From Atriophallophorus winterbourni (lineage: Eukaryota > Platyhelminthes > Trematoda > Plagiorchiida > Microphallidae), in the NCBI GenBank assembly GCA_013407085.1, contig JACCGJ010001812.1, positions 62,001-126,000 of the forward strand: DNA of 64,000 nt, in the 5' to 3' direction. Every line of letters starts with the position of its first letter. The first letter of the stretch is position 1. The notes under the pieces were generated by a model. The model saw nothing but the letters and a program-made list of their open reading frames with translations. It was not told the DNA's origin and searched no databases. Made by a program: the position numbers and the translations under genes. This document shows positions 44,758 through 55,219 of the stretch, piece after piece.

Positions 44758-45908
44758 AATATAAATTTATTTCACTTCCTCAGTCTTCTTAATCTTCGTT
44801 ATGACTTGTGATTTTTTCATTATATGTCTGTGCAGATAATAAGATAAGAGTCAGATATCACCTGCTCCACTTCTTTTATTTCAATAGAAGCGAACTACTG
44901 TGCTTTGACTTGAAATGCGGAGAAAAAACGCGTTTCTAATGTGAGATGTTCCGTTAATATGCATTTGATTTCGAGCGGTAATCTTCTTTGCCTTTTCGAG
45001 CCAACATCATTCTAAGCTACTAATCTACAAGCCACTAATCTAAGCTACTAATTACAAGATTATTCCGAGTATCAAACTATTTTATTTGATGCTTCATATT
45101 CATTTAATCATATTTGTTTACATTAGCTATTATAACCTTGATTTTCCTGTTTTATATGAAATTTGTATTGAAGTATGTCGGTTGAACAGAAAATCATATA
45201 TTAAGTAATATTTGAATTATGGATTGCAATGTTATTAACTCAGTTGAATTTGTGCAAATCACCAAATGGAAAGATATTGACGAAAATGAATTACATTTGA
45301 AATTTGTGGTAAGAAATATTGAAAAATATCTCATTGTGTATATACATTTATATGGAAAGCTACATCCTACAGGGAAATGCTTAAAAATTTATTCATTTTT
45401 GAGTTTTGGAAATATCATTTGAGTTATTTCGATTTCAGTAATGTATAAAACTCTAACCCACTTTTGGATATTGTTGTCACGACCAACCTATTCAATCACA
45501 TGTTTTTGCAAACACGTAGATGAACCTAAACCCGTAATCATTAACATATTCTCATTTGCAATCATATTCTTCACACTAAATTCAAGTTAGACTTTTATGA
45601 GTTCGTTTGTCTCATAGTATAAACGTTGCTTTATTTTGCCTGATTTTTAAATCACATGACCTCCTTAGCGTATTATTTGATTTCAACTGTTTTGGTAAGA
45701 TTGAAAAAACCTTTTTCATGCCTCGCTATTATGTTGTTCATATATCGCTTACAAGATGGTATACATTTACGAATAACACCGCGATCGATCAATGTGCACA
45801 CTCGGATAGCTCAGTGAAAAGAATGGTTGTGCTGATGGGAGGAAGATCGTTGATGTTTACCTAATGAGTGACTTTATATTGTGAGACTGTGAAATCCATC
45901 AGCGATGA
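44758..45908. other. B-only segment with weak exon signals
   Basis: Not present in copy A, which passes from about 10,855 to the equivalent of 48,435. Contains a small direct repeat of TAAGCTACTAAT at about 45,014-45,053 and a candidate first exon at 45,219. No transposon motif was seen. Confidence 0.35.
45219..45308 (+). CDS. possible first coding exon, unidentified
   Basis: ATG followed by 30 codons (MDCNVINSVEFVQITKWKDI, then DENELHLKFV) up to GTAAGA at 45,309, a good match to a splice donor. No matching acceptor in the right phase was established; the AG at 45,435 would give a stop at once. Not recognised. May be chance in AT-rich DNA. Confidence 0.2.
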
Positions 45909-45978
45909 GTGAAAATCAGTTGTTGTTGGCCTCCATCGGTCGATGCCGACCATGGATGTACATCACATCGCATGAATT

Positions 45979-47538
45979 TCATGTTTTGCAGCTTTTTGAA
46001 TGACTAAACAGTCCGATTCGGGAGGAACAATCTCTCCCGCAGCGCTTGCAACGATAGTCAAAACTCTGTTGTATTGAATCAGTTGCACGCCGGCGGCGTG
46101 ATCTGCGTTCAGCAGCCAAGAGTTGTATCTGCTCCTCGCCGGCTTGCAGACGACGCTTTACACAATGCCTCCAAAGTGAGCGGTCAAGAGCAAGTACTTC
46201 CCAGCTTGCGGGGTCAATGTCAATAGCTTTCATATCTCTTTTGAAAATATCTTTGTACCGCAAGTGCGGTCTGCCCAATGGTCGACTTCCTAATTGCAAC
46301 TCACCGTAGAGTAGATCTTTCGGAATACGACCATTTTCCATTCTATAGACATGACCAAGCCACCGAAGGCGGCGCTGACGTAATAGGGTAAACATGCTCT
46401 GTAGACCAGCTTTTGAAAGCACTTCAGCGTTAGTCACTCTGTCCATCCACGATATGTTCAAGATACGACGGATGCTTCGTAGATGGAAAGCATTCAGCTT
46501 CCGTTCGTGTCTTGCGTGGGTGGCCCAGGTTTCACTGCCGTATAGTGAAGCATTTAGTACGCACGCGCTGTATACCATCATCTTTGTCTTTACAGTCAGC
46601 TTGCGGTTACCCCAAACACGAGAGTTCAATCGGGACAAAATGACAGCTGCTCTGCCAATCCGCTTATCAATCTCCGTGTCTAGCGAGAGGTTATTCGCAA
46701 TGGTTGAACCAAGATATGTGAAATGATGTACTGGTTCGAGCTGACAGTTTCCAACAGTGATGATTGGTGGCGATACAGTCTCTTGACCAAGGACTTTGGT
46801 CTTGCTCATGCTGATTGTTAGGCCAAAGTCTTTGCATGCTGACGAAAAACAGTCCATTAGCGACTGTAGGTTCTCTTGGGAGTGAGCAATGAAGGCTGCA
46901 TCGTCGGCAAACAACAGGTCACGGATTATCACATCCCGTACTTTGGTTCGTCCTCTCAACCGGTTCAGGTTGAAAAGCTTACCATCACTTCGCGTGCGTA
47001 TGTAAATGCCTTCTGTTCTCGTCCTAAAAGCGTGCTTCAGAAGCAGAGCAAAGAAAATGCCGAACAGCGTGGGAGCAAGAACACACCCTTGTTTGACGCC
47101 TCGGCGAATTTCGAATGCTTCTGAACTGCAACCGGTAAAATGGACTGAGCCTTTCATGCCTGAGTGGAACGAAATGACGAGTCTGAGCAGCCTTGGAGGG
47201 CAGCCTATCACATCAAGCATTTTAAAAAGACCCTCCCTGCTGACGTAGTCGAATGCCTTAGTTAAATCAATAAAAACAGCGTATAATGGCATACGCTGTT
47301 CCCGACGCTTTTCTTGAAGTTGTCTCAGCGAGAAGATCATGTCAACGGTTGATCTTCCCTTGCGGAAGCCACATTTAGATTCGGAGTAAATTCTATCAGC
47401 TGAAACTTGCAGCCTGATCTGTAAGACTTTAGCAAACAATTTGCCTACAACATTTGGAAGGGAGATTCCTCTGTAATTGTTGCAGTCATCTCTATCTTCT
47501 TTATTAATAAATAGCGTGATGATGTTTGTGTCTCGCAT
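45979..47538 (-). CDS. family N reverse transcriptase with C-terminal zinc finger
   Basis: An uninterrupted 519-codon frame, the longest in the window. Reverse-transcriptase motifs appear in order: NNYRGISLPNVVGKLFAKVL (residues ~20-40), CGFRKGRSTVDMIFSLRQL, YAVFIDLTKAFDYVSR (motif A), RRGVKQGCVLAPTLFGIFFA (motif B) and DLLFADDAAFIAHS (catalytic FADD, ~residue 213). The thumb region contains RKLTVKTKMMVYSACVLNA and LYGSETW. The end is a cysteine/histidine finger, YRCKRCGRDCSSRIGLFSHS, found at the C-terminus of several non-LTR clades. It would prime reverse transcription at a nicked target. The native protein would be about twice as long, with an N-terminal endonuclease. ATG at 47,538 is only the first methionine after a frameshift. 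Clade (RTE-like or Nimb-like) not settled. Confidence 0.9.
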   Translation of the reverse strand: MRDTNIITLFINKEDRDDCNNYRGISLPNVVGKLFAKVLQIRLQVSADRIYSESKCGFRKGRSTVDMIFSLRQLQEKRREQRMPLYAVFIDLTKAFDYVSREGLFKMLDVIGCPPRLLRLVISFHSGMKGSVHFTGCSSEAFEIRRGVKQGCVLAPTLFGIFFALLLKHAFRTRTEGIYIRTRSDGKLFNLNRLRGRTKVRDVIIRDLLFADDAAFIAHSQENLQSLMDCFSSACKDFGLTISMSKTKVLGQETVSPPIITVGNCQLEPVHHFTYLGSTIANNLSLDTEIDKRIGRAAVILSRLNSRVWGNRKLTVKTKMMVYSACVLNASLYGSETWATHARHERKLNAFHLRSIRRILNISWMDRVTNAEVLSKAGLQSMFTLLRQRRLRWLGHVYRMENGRIPKDLLYGELQLGSRPLGRPHLRYKDIFKRDMKAIDIDPASWEVLALDRSLWRHCVKRRLQAGEEQIQLLAAERRSRRRRATDSIQQSFDYRCKRCGRDCSSRIGLFSHSKSCKT

Positions 47539-48038
47539 CTCTTGTGGGACACCCCCCTACTGCCGCACTGAAGAAGCAAATGGTGAAGAGGCTGTAATAA
47601 TGCCGCTCTACCGCATTTTAATGAGCTCAGGTGGAATTCCGTCGTCACCAGGGGCCTTCCCATTCGCTAAGCGGTCGATTGCCTTATTGATCTCATCAAG
47701 AGTAGGAGGGGTATCTAGATGTTCAATGGTCGGCAACCGTTCGACATTTTCAAGTGCATGCGGTAGAACCGTACTGTCCCCAGAGTAGAGAGAGGAGAAG
47801 TGCTCTACCAATCTTTCCATCTGTTGAGTTTTGTCGACAATCGGCTTACCAGATAAAGACCTAATGGGAGCCGTTTTAAGTTTGTTTGGGCCAATGGCTC
47901 TCTTGATCCCATCATACATACCGTGAAAATTTCCGGTATCCGCAGCTTTTTGGATATTGAGGCTAACTTCAGTCCAATAGTCGTTTGCACATCGCCTTGC
48001 AGTCTGTTGGACCTTATTTCTAGCTGCTTTTAGAAGAC
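47539..48038 (-). pseudogene. family N ORF upstream of the RT, frameshifted
   Basis: Continues the element upstream in two other frames: KPIVDKTQQMERLVEHFSSL, then PPTLDEINKAIDRLANGKAP and GDDGIPPELIK (47,608-47,919). This is the conserved block just before the polymerase fingers. At least two frameshifts, near 47,600 and 47,930, separate it from the main frame. The same segment at 60,640-60,890 is also broken. Confidence 0.8.
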
Positions 48039-48050
48039 GTGAAAATCAGT

Positions 48051-48312
48051 AGATCTACAATTATGTGCATCACACCACTCTTCAGCACAACACATGAGCG
48101 AGAATCGACAAAACGACCCACGACGACTATCGCAAACATTGAATAATTCGAATATTAAAAGGATTGCATTAGCACGCTTAAAACAACACTATCCGCGATT
48201 AAACGATATACAAATCTCCATCTGTCAAACGAGTGCTGTGTGGTTAAGAGTTGAAGTGAACGGGTTCATAAGAAATTGGCTGACAAGCCAAATCAATGTG
48301 ACAACCGGATGA
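48051..48312 (+). CDS. unidentified open frame beside an insertion, possible exon
   Basis: Open on the plus strand from about 48,050 to a TGA at 48,310, with MSENRQNDPRRLSQTLNNSN, KRIALARLKQHYPRL and NGFIRNWLTSQINVTT. The G+C content is higher than the flanks. AG dinucleotides after AAAATC (48,049) and after CTCTTC could be acceptors, but neither is strong. It lies immediately past the right target duplication of the family N element, so before that insertion it joined the B-only segment ending at 45,908. Not recognised; no relative in copy A. Confidence 0.3.
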
Positions 48313-49393
48313 GATATCTAGAGGTCAGTGTTGCAATTACGTAAAATGCCTAGAATTGATATGCCGGAATTTAGTTATGTGTGTCATTTGTGGATTGAAC
48401 GTGTTGGACCAATTGCTTTCTCTTGTGAGGTGGGATACATGTGCGCACGTTATTAACGTTTAGGTGGTTGACTTATGTGTTGAATCGTGACTGAACTCAT
48501 ATAGATGTGTAAAATACGGATGTGGTGTGGTCATCGTTGGATCGAGTAATAGACGTTATATCAGAGAAAGCGGTTTTGCAACGATTAGTATTACGAAATG
48601 TTATCAGTGGCTCACAATATAACCAGAACCAAAGATTGAACAGAAATATATTCCCAATTAAGTATATTTGGATCATTTCTTAACACGCATAACCATTCAG
48701 TCAGTATTGCTCTCGAAAACTGATGCGAAAGGTATCTTTTTATGCATTGATAAATCCCCTATTTTGATATTTTAAGCTGCCTCAACAGCGTATAATTCGC
48801 TCTCCCGAATAACAGCATGAGCAAGCATTACTCATTATTACAAAGACACGAATGCCTCTCAAATCCTATCGTTTATCAATCGAGATTTGTAAACATATAT
48901 AAAACAAAATTAAGTTTTTGTGTCACATATTTCTATCATTGATTGCGAATCAGAACGATTAGTCAATAGACGTTATTATATGATAAATATAACTTTCCAC
49001 TTCCACAAGCTCCGTTAATCCAGGTTTAAGATCAGTTCAATAATTGAATTTAACGTAGTAAGAAGTTCATCAACTTTCCAACTTTCTTTTCTCCATAGAA
49101 AGTGCTACATTGCGCGAGCGTTGACAAAAACAGTAAACGTGGTGTAATCATGTAAAAAATATTCTTTACCTAGAAAATGTGCAACTGCCATGCATAATTT
49201 TAAGTAGCAAATTGTGTTATTAATGATTGCTAATCACGAACTTTCGAAAGATTTGATTAAATCTAACATTTATCGAAACACAAGAGAAGGATCCGCATAA
49301 AATTCAGAAGACGACAATCATGAAGCCATATTAATTTGGGTTTAAAAACGATTGTATTAGAACGGTTCATGCGGAAATATCCACGAAAGTATT

Positions 49394-49774
49394 TTTGATT
49401 GTATTTGACAATCAATGAGACGTCCCAAGTTGAGTGACGCGCAAAATACCAGAAGTATATCAGAACCCAAAGCGGATTTGTCTATAAAAGCGGTACTGTA
49501 TTGAGACAATCAAAATATAGTAAAAACATACCTCAAATATTGGGTTTAACCGGGTAAAAATCCGGGTCAATGTCAAAAACAATATCGAGCGCGCATCACG
49601 TTACGCACACGAGTCCAAAGGGGAAAATGGCGCAGATAAATTGGAGCTAAATTATTCAAAGAGAAAGAGTAAAACAAAAGTGTAGTGGGAAACAAGAACA
49701 AACGGGAAATTGTTTGGATTTCAAAATTCTCATGAAATATTACAAATAGATGTTCGAAGGTGAAATGATCCAAG
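49394..49774. mobile_element. unclassified 381-bp insertion, 7-bp target duplication
   Basis: Flanked by AAGTATT at 49,387-49,393 and 49,775-49,781. Copy A has a single related site at about 11,815-11,822 (GAGTTATTG). The insert is GC-richer than its surroundings in parts (GAGCGCGCATCACG), has a hairpin-capable stretch (TTTAACCGGGTAAAAATCCGG), no inverted ends, no poly-A and no clear coding content (a 66-codon minus frame at 49,573). No second copy was found in the window. Confidence 0.55.
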
Positions 49775-50200
49775 AAGTATTAAAAAACGGAAAACGTTAA
49801 TTGATATTGAGTGATATGCTATTCATCAATGTCGGGCAAGCGATCCTTGCATTTTGAAGGTTTGAGATATACCCATTGGCTGGAAATCGATTAACAAATC
49901 AGACAGAAGTGACAACCGGAACAAACATGATTCAGATCACTAGGGTCGTTTCTTGATTTGCCTATATCAACTGTTTTATGTTTTTTATTTGTTGTGTGTA
50001 ATGGACGCTCTTGAGCAGAAGTCTAAGTTTTGTATTTGTGGGGGAACTTTATAAACGTTGGACGCAATCGACGTGAGTGTGCGAAACGCGAGCTGACATG
50101 ATTAATTGGCAGAGAGGGCCCAGAAACCTGCGAAAACGTAAGAACATTAGATAAGACAAAATGCTCATTTGCATGCACTGCCTGTCTGCACTCATCAGAT

Positions 50201-50227
50201 GCAAACAGCCCGAAACCGGTCGTGGGG
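50201..50227 (+). ncRNA. hammerhead 3' half (GAAAC side)
   Basis: Carries the GAAA-C, minimal stem III, GTC triplet and the GTGGGG stem I strand. Lacks an adjacent CTGATGA in sense orientation; its partner half is at 50,420-50,441. Confidence 0.55.
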
Positions 50228-50419
50228 TGTGTGTGACGGAAATGCATGCAATTGAATATTTTGTTTCATGGTCATGGGTTTAACCCCATTAAACATGTGT
50301 TTGGACACATGTGATTGAACAGATTGGTCGTACCAGCCTTATACAACAGTAGCATACAAACGCTATTTGTTTACCATTCCTCCAATGTTTTAATCGCATG
50401 CGGATCCAGATCTCACAGT

Positions 50420-50441
50420 CCCTATCTGATGAGTGCAAACA
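50420..50441 (+). ncRNA. hammerhead 5' half (CTGATGA side)
   Basis: CCCTAT, CTGATGA and the start of stem II, ended by the target duplication. Alone it cannot form a ribozyme. Confidence 0.55.
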
Positions 50442-52208
50442 ACATTAGATAAGATTACGCGACATAGCAGCGAATAACACTAAGTAATCACTTCCGGCTT
50501 CTTCCACTTATTACTACAGGACGTCCTCATGGTAAATAACAGAAACGATGACACAAATTATGCATGCAGCTTTCTTTTACGATCGGATGCATATGAAAAC
50601 ATGTGATCTCAACAATTATGTGGATAATTTTGCTATGCAGGATTGGTCCTATTCTTCCTTATATATATGTGGATATAATTGTTGCTGATCAAATTATGTT
50701 ATCATCGAGGATCAGTGTAAATAAAGGAAATCAACTAAATCAGATACACTGACACTTCCCTTAGCTTCAAAGTTGTTTATAAACATGAGGTTTATCGATT
50801 TAGATGTACTGAAATTAGTATTGTCGGTATTCCCTGTTTTATCATAGATTCATGAATTTCATATCTATTCACATTTGCATATTTTTAAACATTGAACACT
50901 TAAATTCAGCATACTCAATATGAATACGGTGTGTATATTCAGATAAATGAATGAATCAATTGGCAAATCAAAAGTAAACGAAATTAAAATGGACCAATGA
51001 AACATTAGTAATGAAGTTTTATATATTTTCGAAAATATATCAACCGCTGCATATGTTGTACAACCGATCACATGCAATACTCATATATTATTTTAATTAT
51101 TTGCTGCTATACTGTGGGAAATCAAGCTTACAATAGTAAGTGAAACGTGTTTAAATTGTGCTTATATGAAATTTACAGTGAATTTTGCACCAAATAAAAT
51201 ATTAACCCAACATATATTCCTATATTGAAAAATAAAATAATCAATGACATATTTTTGTTAAAATGTGCTTTTGATATCCCGAATCTAAATCTTGAATAAA
51301 ATATTAGTATTGAATGGAACACGAACTAAGTTTGAATGCAACATTTATTTTCCTGCAAATTCGCAATCTTCAGGCGTTTGGTGTATAATAAATTTTAACT
51401 TGACCATCAACTTACAATTATTATCAAATTAATTCAGTTGCTCTAGGTAAGTCAATTAGACGTTCCCGAAAAGTTTTACATCGTAAATGTCAGTAGCAGC
51501 CAAATATTTTAATTCTAAAATTCAGGTCGAATTGGCAATATATTTCAATTGTAAATATTCGATGGTCCCGTGATACTTATTCAAAAGATCCAAGTGCATT
51601 GTCTGTAGAATACTAAATGCGAAATGCCATTATGTCTCAACAAGTGGATAGATGATTTTAAATTAATTCGCAATATCTCTCTCGTAATAAGGATGTGAAG
51701 AATCGAATTTCTACCCAAAGTGTGAGTTTCAGCCAGTAAATTCTATTTCACAAATAAATTCACGAGCATCAAATAGTAAATATCGGAAGGAAGGAATTTG
51801 TGCATAATTTCGCTTCAAATGTAGCAAATTTAAAATGAAATAATTTTGAATTTACAACTTGTCAATAATTAGTTAAATGATATAATTCCTTTTGTAAAAA
51901 TTTGAAAAATCAAACTGGAATTATCAAAGTACATTACAAAATTTAGCTTATTAGATATTACTATTATTCAAATCAATTCTCTGTTCAGTTACAATTTATT
52001 TATTGAATGCATGATTCAAGATTCAAGAATTTGTTGTATAAAAAAGCTCGTAACTGTACAACACCACAGGATATTCGTATAAAGACAATAAATATATATA
52101 CCAAATAAATTGAGGCATTAGGAAGATCGACAGTCGTGTAGTTAGAAAAAAATGTCATGTTTTGTCGCGGTATGATGGAAAAAATACTCATTTGGATAAC
52201 TCACTCAC

Positions 52209-53473
52209 TCAGTCCTCTTCGTGCCGGGTAGCACATGAGGCGAAGACAACCCCAGGCCAGTGGTTCCGGTCTGCTGCTGCTTCCGTTGCCGTCTGCACCG
52301 TGAATCCTTGTACATGTATTTCGCGTTCCGACGTTCTGCGCCAAGTTTCTTTGGGCCGTCCTCTTCTACGTTTACCTTGCGGAAGCCAGTGAATGGCTAC
52401 CTTCTTATGCGAACTGGGATCTATCCTGCACCATCTACACCGTCGTCTTTTGACTACGGTAGATACCAACTCCAGACCAGTTTTTCTCAGGAGCTCTTCA
52501 TTCAAAATGGTGTAAGCACTTAGTTTGAAACACGTTCATTCTGTGCTCAATGGCAGCGGTCGTCTTCTAGTATTCCGATGCATACAGCAAGACTCAAAAC
52601 GTTGCTCTTGAAGAGTCTGACCTTCGTGTTAATGCTGAAAGTGGAGGATTTCCAAATGAAGCTCAGCATGCAGAATGCTTGGTTCGCCTTCCCGATCCTT
52701 CTTCTAACCTCATCTTCACAGTCAACATTCACAGTCACTTTGCTCCCAAGGTAGACAGTATCTGTAACTTCATTGAGCGGTTGACCGTCCACGAACACTG
52801 ATGGTTGTTCCGGAACATTCTTCCGCATTACCTCCGATTTGCCAGCGTTAATTTCCAGTCCCACCGTCTTGCTAATTTCTGATAGTCGACGGCTTTTGTT
52901 CTGGATGTCACTGATATTGCATGCCAAGAGGGCAACATCATACGCGTAGTTCAGGTCTTCTAGCGCTCCCGCTGGGGTCCATCGAATGCCTGCTGCCCTG
53001 CCATCGGTCACCTGTCTCATAATCCAGTCTATTGTTAGAGAGAAGAGTATCGGTGAGAGGATACATCCTTGCCTCACTCCTGTAGGAACCTCAAACTTCT
53101 CAGTGAGCATTCCATTGTGAGCGCCTTGGCATTCAAACTTCTCACAAAAGGCTTTTATGAGATTTACTATCTTTGATGGTATATCATAATGACGGAGGAT
53201 TTTCCATAACACTGGTCGGTGAACGCTATTGAAGGCCTCCTGAAAGACGATGTAGGCCACACATATCTCTGCATTCCATTCATGTGTCTGCTCCAGGATC
53301 TGACGGAGCACAAAGATTTGGTCAATGCAAGATTTTCCTTTCCTGAACCCGGCTTGCTCTTGTTGTAGAATGGATTCAACTGCATTGGAGACACGTCGGA
53401 GAATGATGCGGCAGAATGCTTTGCTTGTGACTGATAGAAACGTAATACCTCGCCAATTAGTGCAGTAACTCAA
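52209..53473 (-). pseudogene. RTE reverse transcriptase and C-terminal domain
   Basis: The open frame at 52,547-53,473 (308 codons) begins CTNWRGITFLSVTSKAFCRI and contains EQAGFRKGKSCIDQIFVLRQ, YIVFQEAFNSVHRPVLWKIL (motif A, with YIVFQ where FVDF is usual), VRQGCILSPILFSLTIDWIM (motif B), TPAGALEDLNYAYDVALLAC (motif C, AYDV instead of ADDI) and LEINAGKSEVM. The replaced aspartate in motif C means a dead polymerase. After a break the C-terminus continues at 52,209-52,505 with KRRRCRWC, WLPQGKRRRGRPKETWRR and a final ATRHEED, the ending of RTE proteins. Confidence 0.9.
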
Positions 53474-54171
53474 GTCACCTTTCTTGAAAAGTTTGATTAT
53501 AGTACTCGAACGCCAGGCGTCCGGTATCTGCTCAGTATGCTAGCAAAACTTTCAGCGTCTTTTCGGTTTTCGCCTTGAGCAGTTCGGCATACACTCCATC
53601 GTCACCTGGTGCTTTCCCATTTTTCAACCTCTGGATAGCAAATTGCACCTCTTGGATGCTGATGAGGTATGTGTTGACGTCGATGTCTGTAGCCGCCTCA
53701 GGTACATCGGTGTTGATTTTAGGCGGTGGGCGGTTTAGAATGAGCTCAAAATGTTCTCGCCATTTGGCTAACTCTTCTTCCGCATTAAGTTATTACATCT
53801 CCACCCCGGGGTCCTCACTTGTTGATTGCTTGCCTGACTACGATTGCAGAGCTGATATAACGTTCTCAAATCATTTATTCGGCATGCCTCTTCTGCTTGT
53901 TGGGTCAGGTTTTCCACATTATGTCCTTTGTCCTTCCTCACTGATTTTTTTAACCTCTTTATCTTCTATTCTATACTCTTCAGTGATGGCATTCCTTTCA
54001 TAAGACGGTTTCTTGCTCAGCATGCATTTCTTAACATCTTTTCTCTCTTCCATGAGTTGCCAGGTTTTCGACGAAATCCACGAGGATTTGCCCCTTTGTC
54101 TGTACCCGAGGACTTTTTTCGACGGCCTTTAGTGTGCGATTGAAAACATCAATCGTCATTAAATTCTTGAG
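53474..54171 (-). pseudogene. RTE linker between endonuclease and RT, degenerate
   Basis: Minus-strand remnants with many stops; a segment corresponding to KWESTR and CRTAQGENRKDAESF near 53,560-53,640 precedes the fingers. Open frames on the plus strand here (53,575-54,003) are shadows. Confidence 0.5.
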
Positions 54172-55060
54172 TCAGGTGCTGATTTTCTCTCTCAGGATGT
54201 TGCTAAAAGCTTTTCTCGTGACGTCATCGATCAGCTTATTCACATTTGACCATGGGCTGCGATGAATTCCGATATTTGCTCTTCTCATTTTCAAAAAAAT
54301 CTTTCCCACAACCGGGAAATGGTCGCTACAAATATCGGCACCACGCATGACACTCACATCTTGTAACGAGCACCTACATTTACCATTTAGCATCATGTGA
54401 TCAATTTGACTTTCTGTTCTGCTGTCCGGAGAAGACCAGGTTATTTTATGGATGTTTTTGTGGGGAAATAGGGTGCCTCCAATGACAAGATCGTTTTCTT
54501 CGTAGAAGTCAAGTAGCCTCTCCCCATTATAATTCTGTTGGCCAACACCATGCACTCCCATGGTACGCTTCCTGCCCGTATTCACAGTTCAAGTTCTAGC
54601 GTTAACATCTCCCATTGCCATTAATAGGTCGTGCTTTGGGATGACCCTCAAGACTGATTGCATGGCTTCGTAAAACCTCTCTTTCTCCTCTTGGGCTGCA
54701 TCTTCTGTTGGATCGTATGCTACCACAATTAAGAGTTTGCAAGAGCTCGAGTTTAGTCTGGCATATAGGAGTCGCTCGTTTACACACGTCCCTTGCATGA
54801 TCGTACTGATAATCTTTCTGTTTGCAAGCAGAGCGACTGCACCATGATGGAGGTTATCTTGCCTTCCTGACCAAATAATAGTCTCACCGCTATCTAGCTT
54901 TCGCTGTCCAGAGCCAGTTCATCTCACTTCGGACATTCCAAGTATACTCAGATCATACCTATTGAGCTCATGTATGACTTCAGCCAGCTTGCCAGCTTGA
55001 TACAGCGTTCGAACGTTCTAGCAACCAAGTATTATCGTTCTCTTCGGAGCAAGGAGATCG
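54172..55060 (-). pseudogene. RTE endonuclease domain
   Basis: Apurinic-type endonuclease in several open pieces. In order: NVRTLYQAGKLAEVIHELNR after a stop that replaces the tryptophan of the usual CWNVRTL (about 55,015), LGMSEVR, HGAVALLANRK, LLIVVAYDPTEDA, DLLMAMGDVNART (54,589-54,798), then NGERLLDFYEENDLVIGGTL, TWSSPDSRTESQIDHMML and GADICSDHFPVVGKI (54,172-54,585). The catalytic SDH and GD(V)NA blocks are present. Stops at about 55,015 and 54,590 inactivate it. Confidence 0.85.
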
Positions 55061-55219
55061 GCCATTAGGCTAAAAACTTCCTTTCGGCTTTCATCTCCAT
55101 CCGTCATGGGACCTTTTGTAAGGTTCGTGTCACTCCTGTAGCCATTGATAAGTAGAATTTTCGGATCTATTGTCATCTTTTTCGTAGCAATGTAAGGTTT
55201 TACGGGATAGGTTTGCAAA

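Larger units (their letters stand above)
45921..48038 (-). mobile_element. family N non-LTR retrotransposon, 5'-truncated, 12-bp target duplication
   Basis: A 2,118-bp minus-strand insertion flanked by GTGAAAATCAGT at 45,909-45,920 and 48,039-48,050. It starts 5'-truncated in the region before the reverse transcriptase and ends with the family's 3' terminus next to GTTGTTGG. It carries the intact 519-codon frame described below and an upstream frameshifted part. Its closest relatives here are 43,965-44,749, 60,616-62,463 and 40,541-40,925. Confidence 0.95.
50156..50441 (+). mobile_element. short hammerhead-bearing retroelement, 286-bp copy
   Basis: Inserted between ACATTAGATAAG at 50,144-50,155 and 50,442-50,453; copy A is uninterrupted at about 12,180-12,195. 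Non-coding. The right end stops inside a hammerhead: CCCTAT, CTGATGA, GTGCAAACA (50,420-50,441). The left part contains the other half: GCAAACAGCCC, GAAAC, CGGTC, GTGGGG (50,201-50,227). CCCTAT of the right pairs with GTGGGG of the left as stem I. Before the left half lies an inverted stretch (50,156-50,200) that repeats, as reverse complement, ATCTGATGAGTGC from the right end and TGCATGCAAATGAGC of the unit, a pattern like 5' inversion during reverse transcription. Confidence 0.75.
48313..52195. other. AT-rich non-coding DNA, copy B
   Basis: From about 48,435 aligned with 10,860-13,900. Two private insertions are listed separately. About 52,010-52,190 is not matched in A and may be a further small insertion (it begins GATTCAAGATTCAAGAA). 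No genes seen. Confidence 0.6.

Noticed and set aside
45013..45057. CRISPR-like short repeats
   Set aside because: Only two or three imperfect copies of TAAGCTACTAAT without regular spacers, in eukaryotic DNA.
46394..47788. Several plus-strand open frames (46,394-46,726, 46,876-47,248, 47,477-47,788)
   Set aside because: They lie antisense to the intact family N reverse transcriptase, whose motifs explain the openness.
53575..54143. 142-codon plus-strand frame with hydrophobic segments, possibly a membrane protein
   Set aside because: It is antisense to the RTE linker and endonuclease region; the hydrophobicity comes from reading charged codons backwards.
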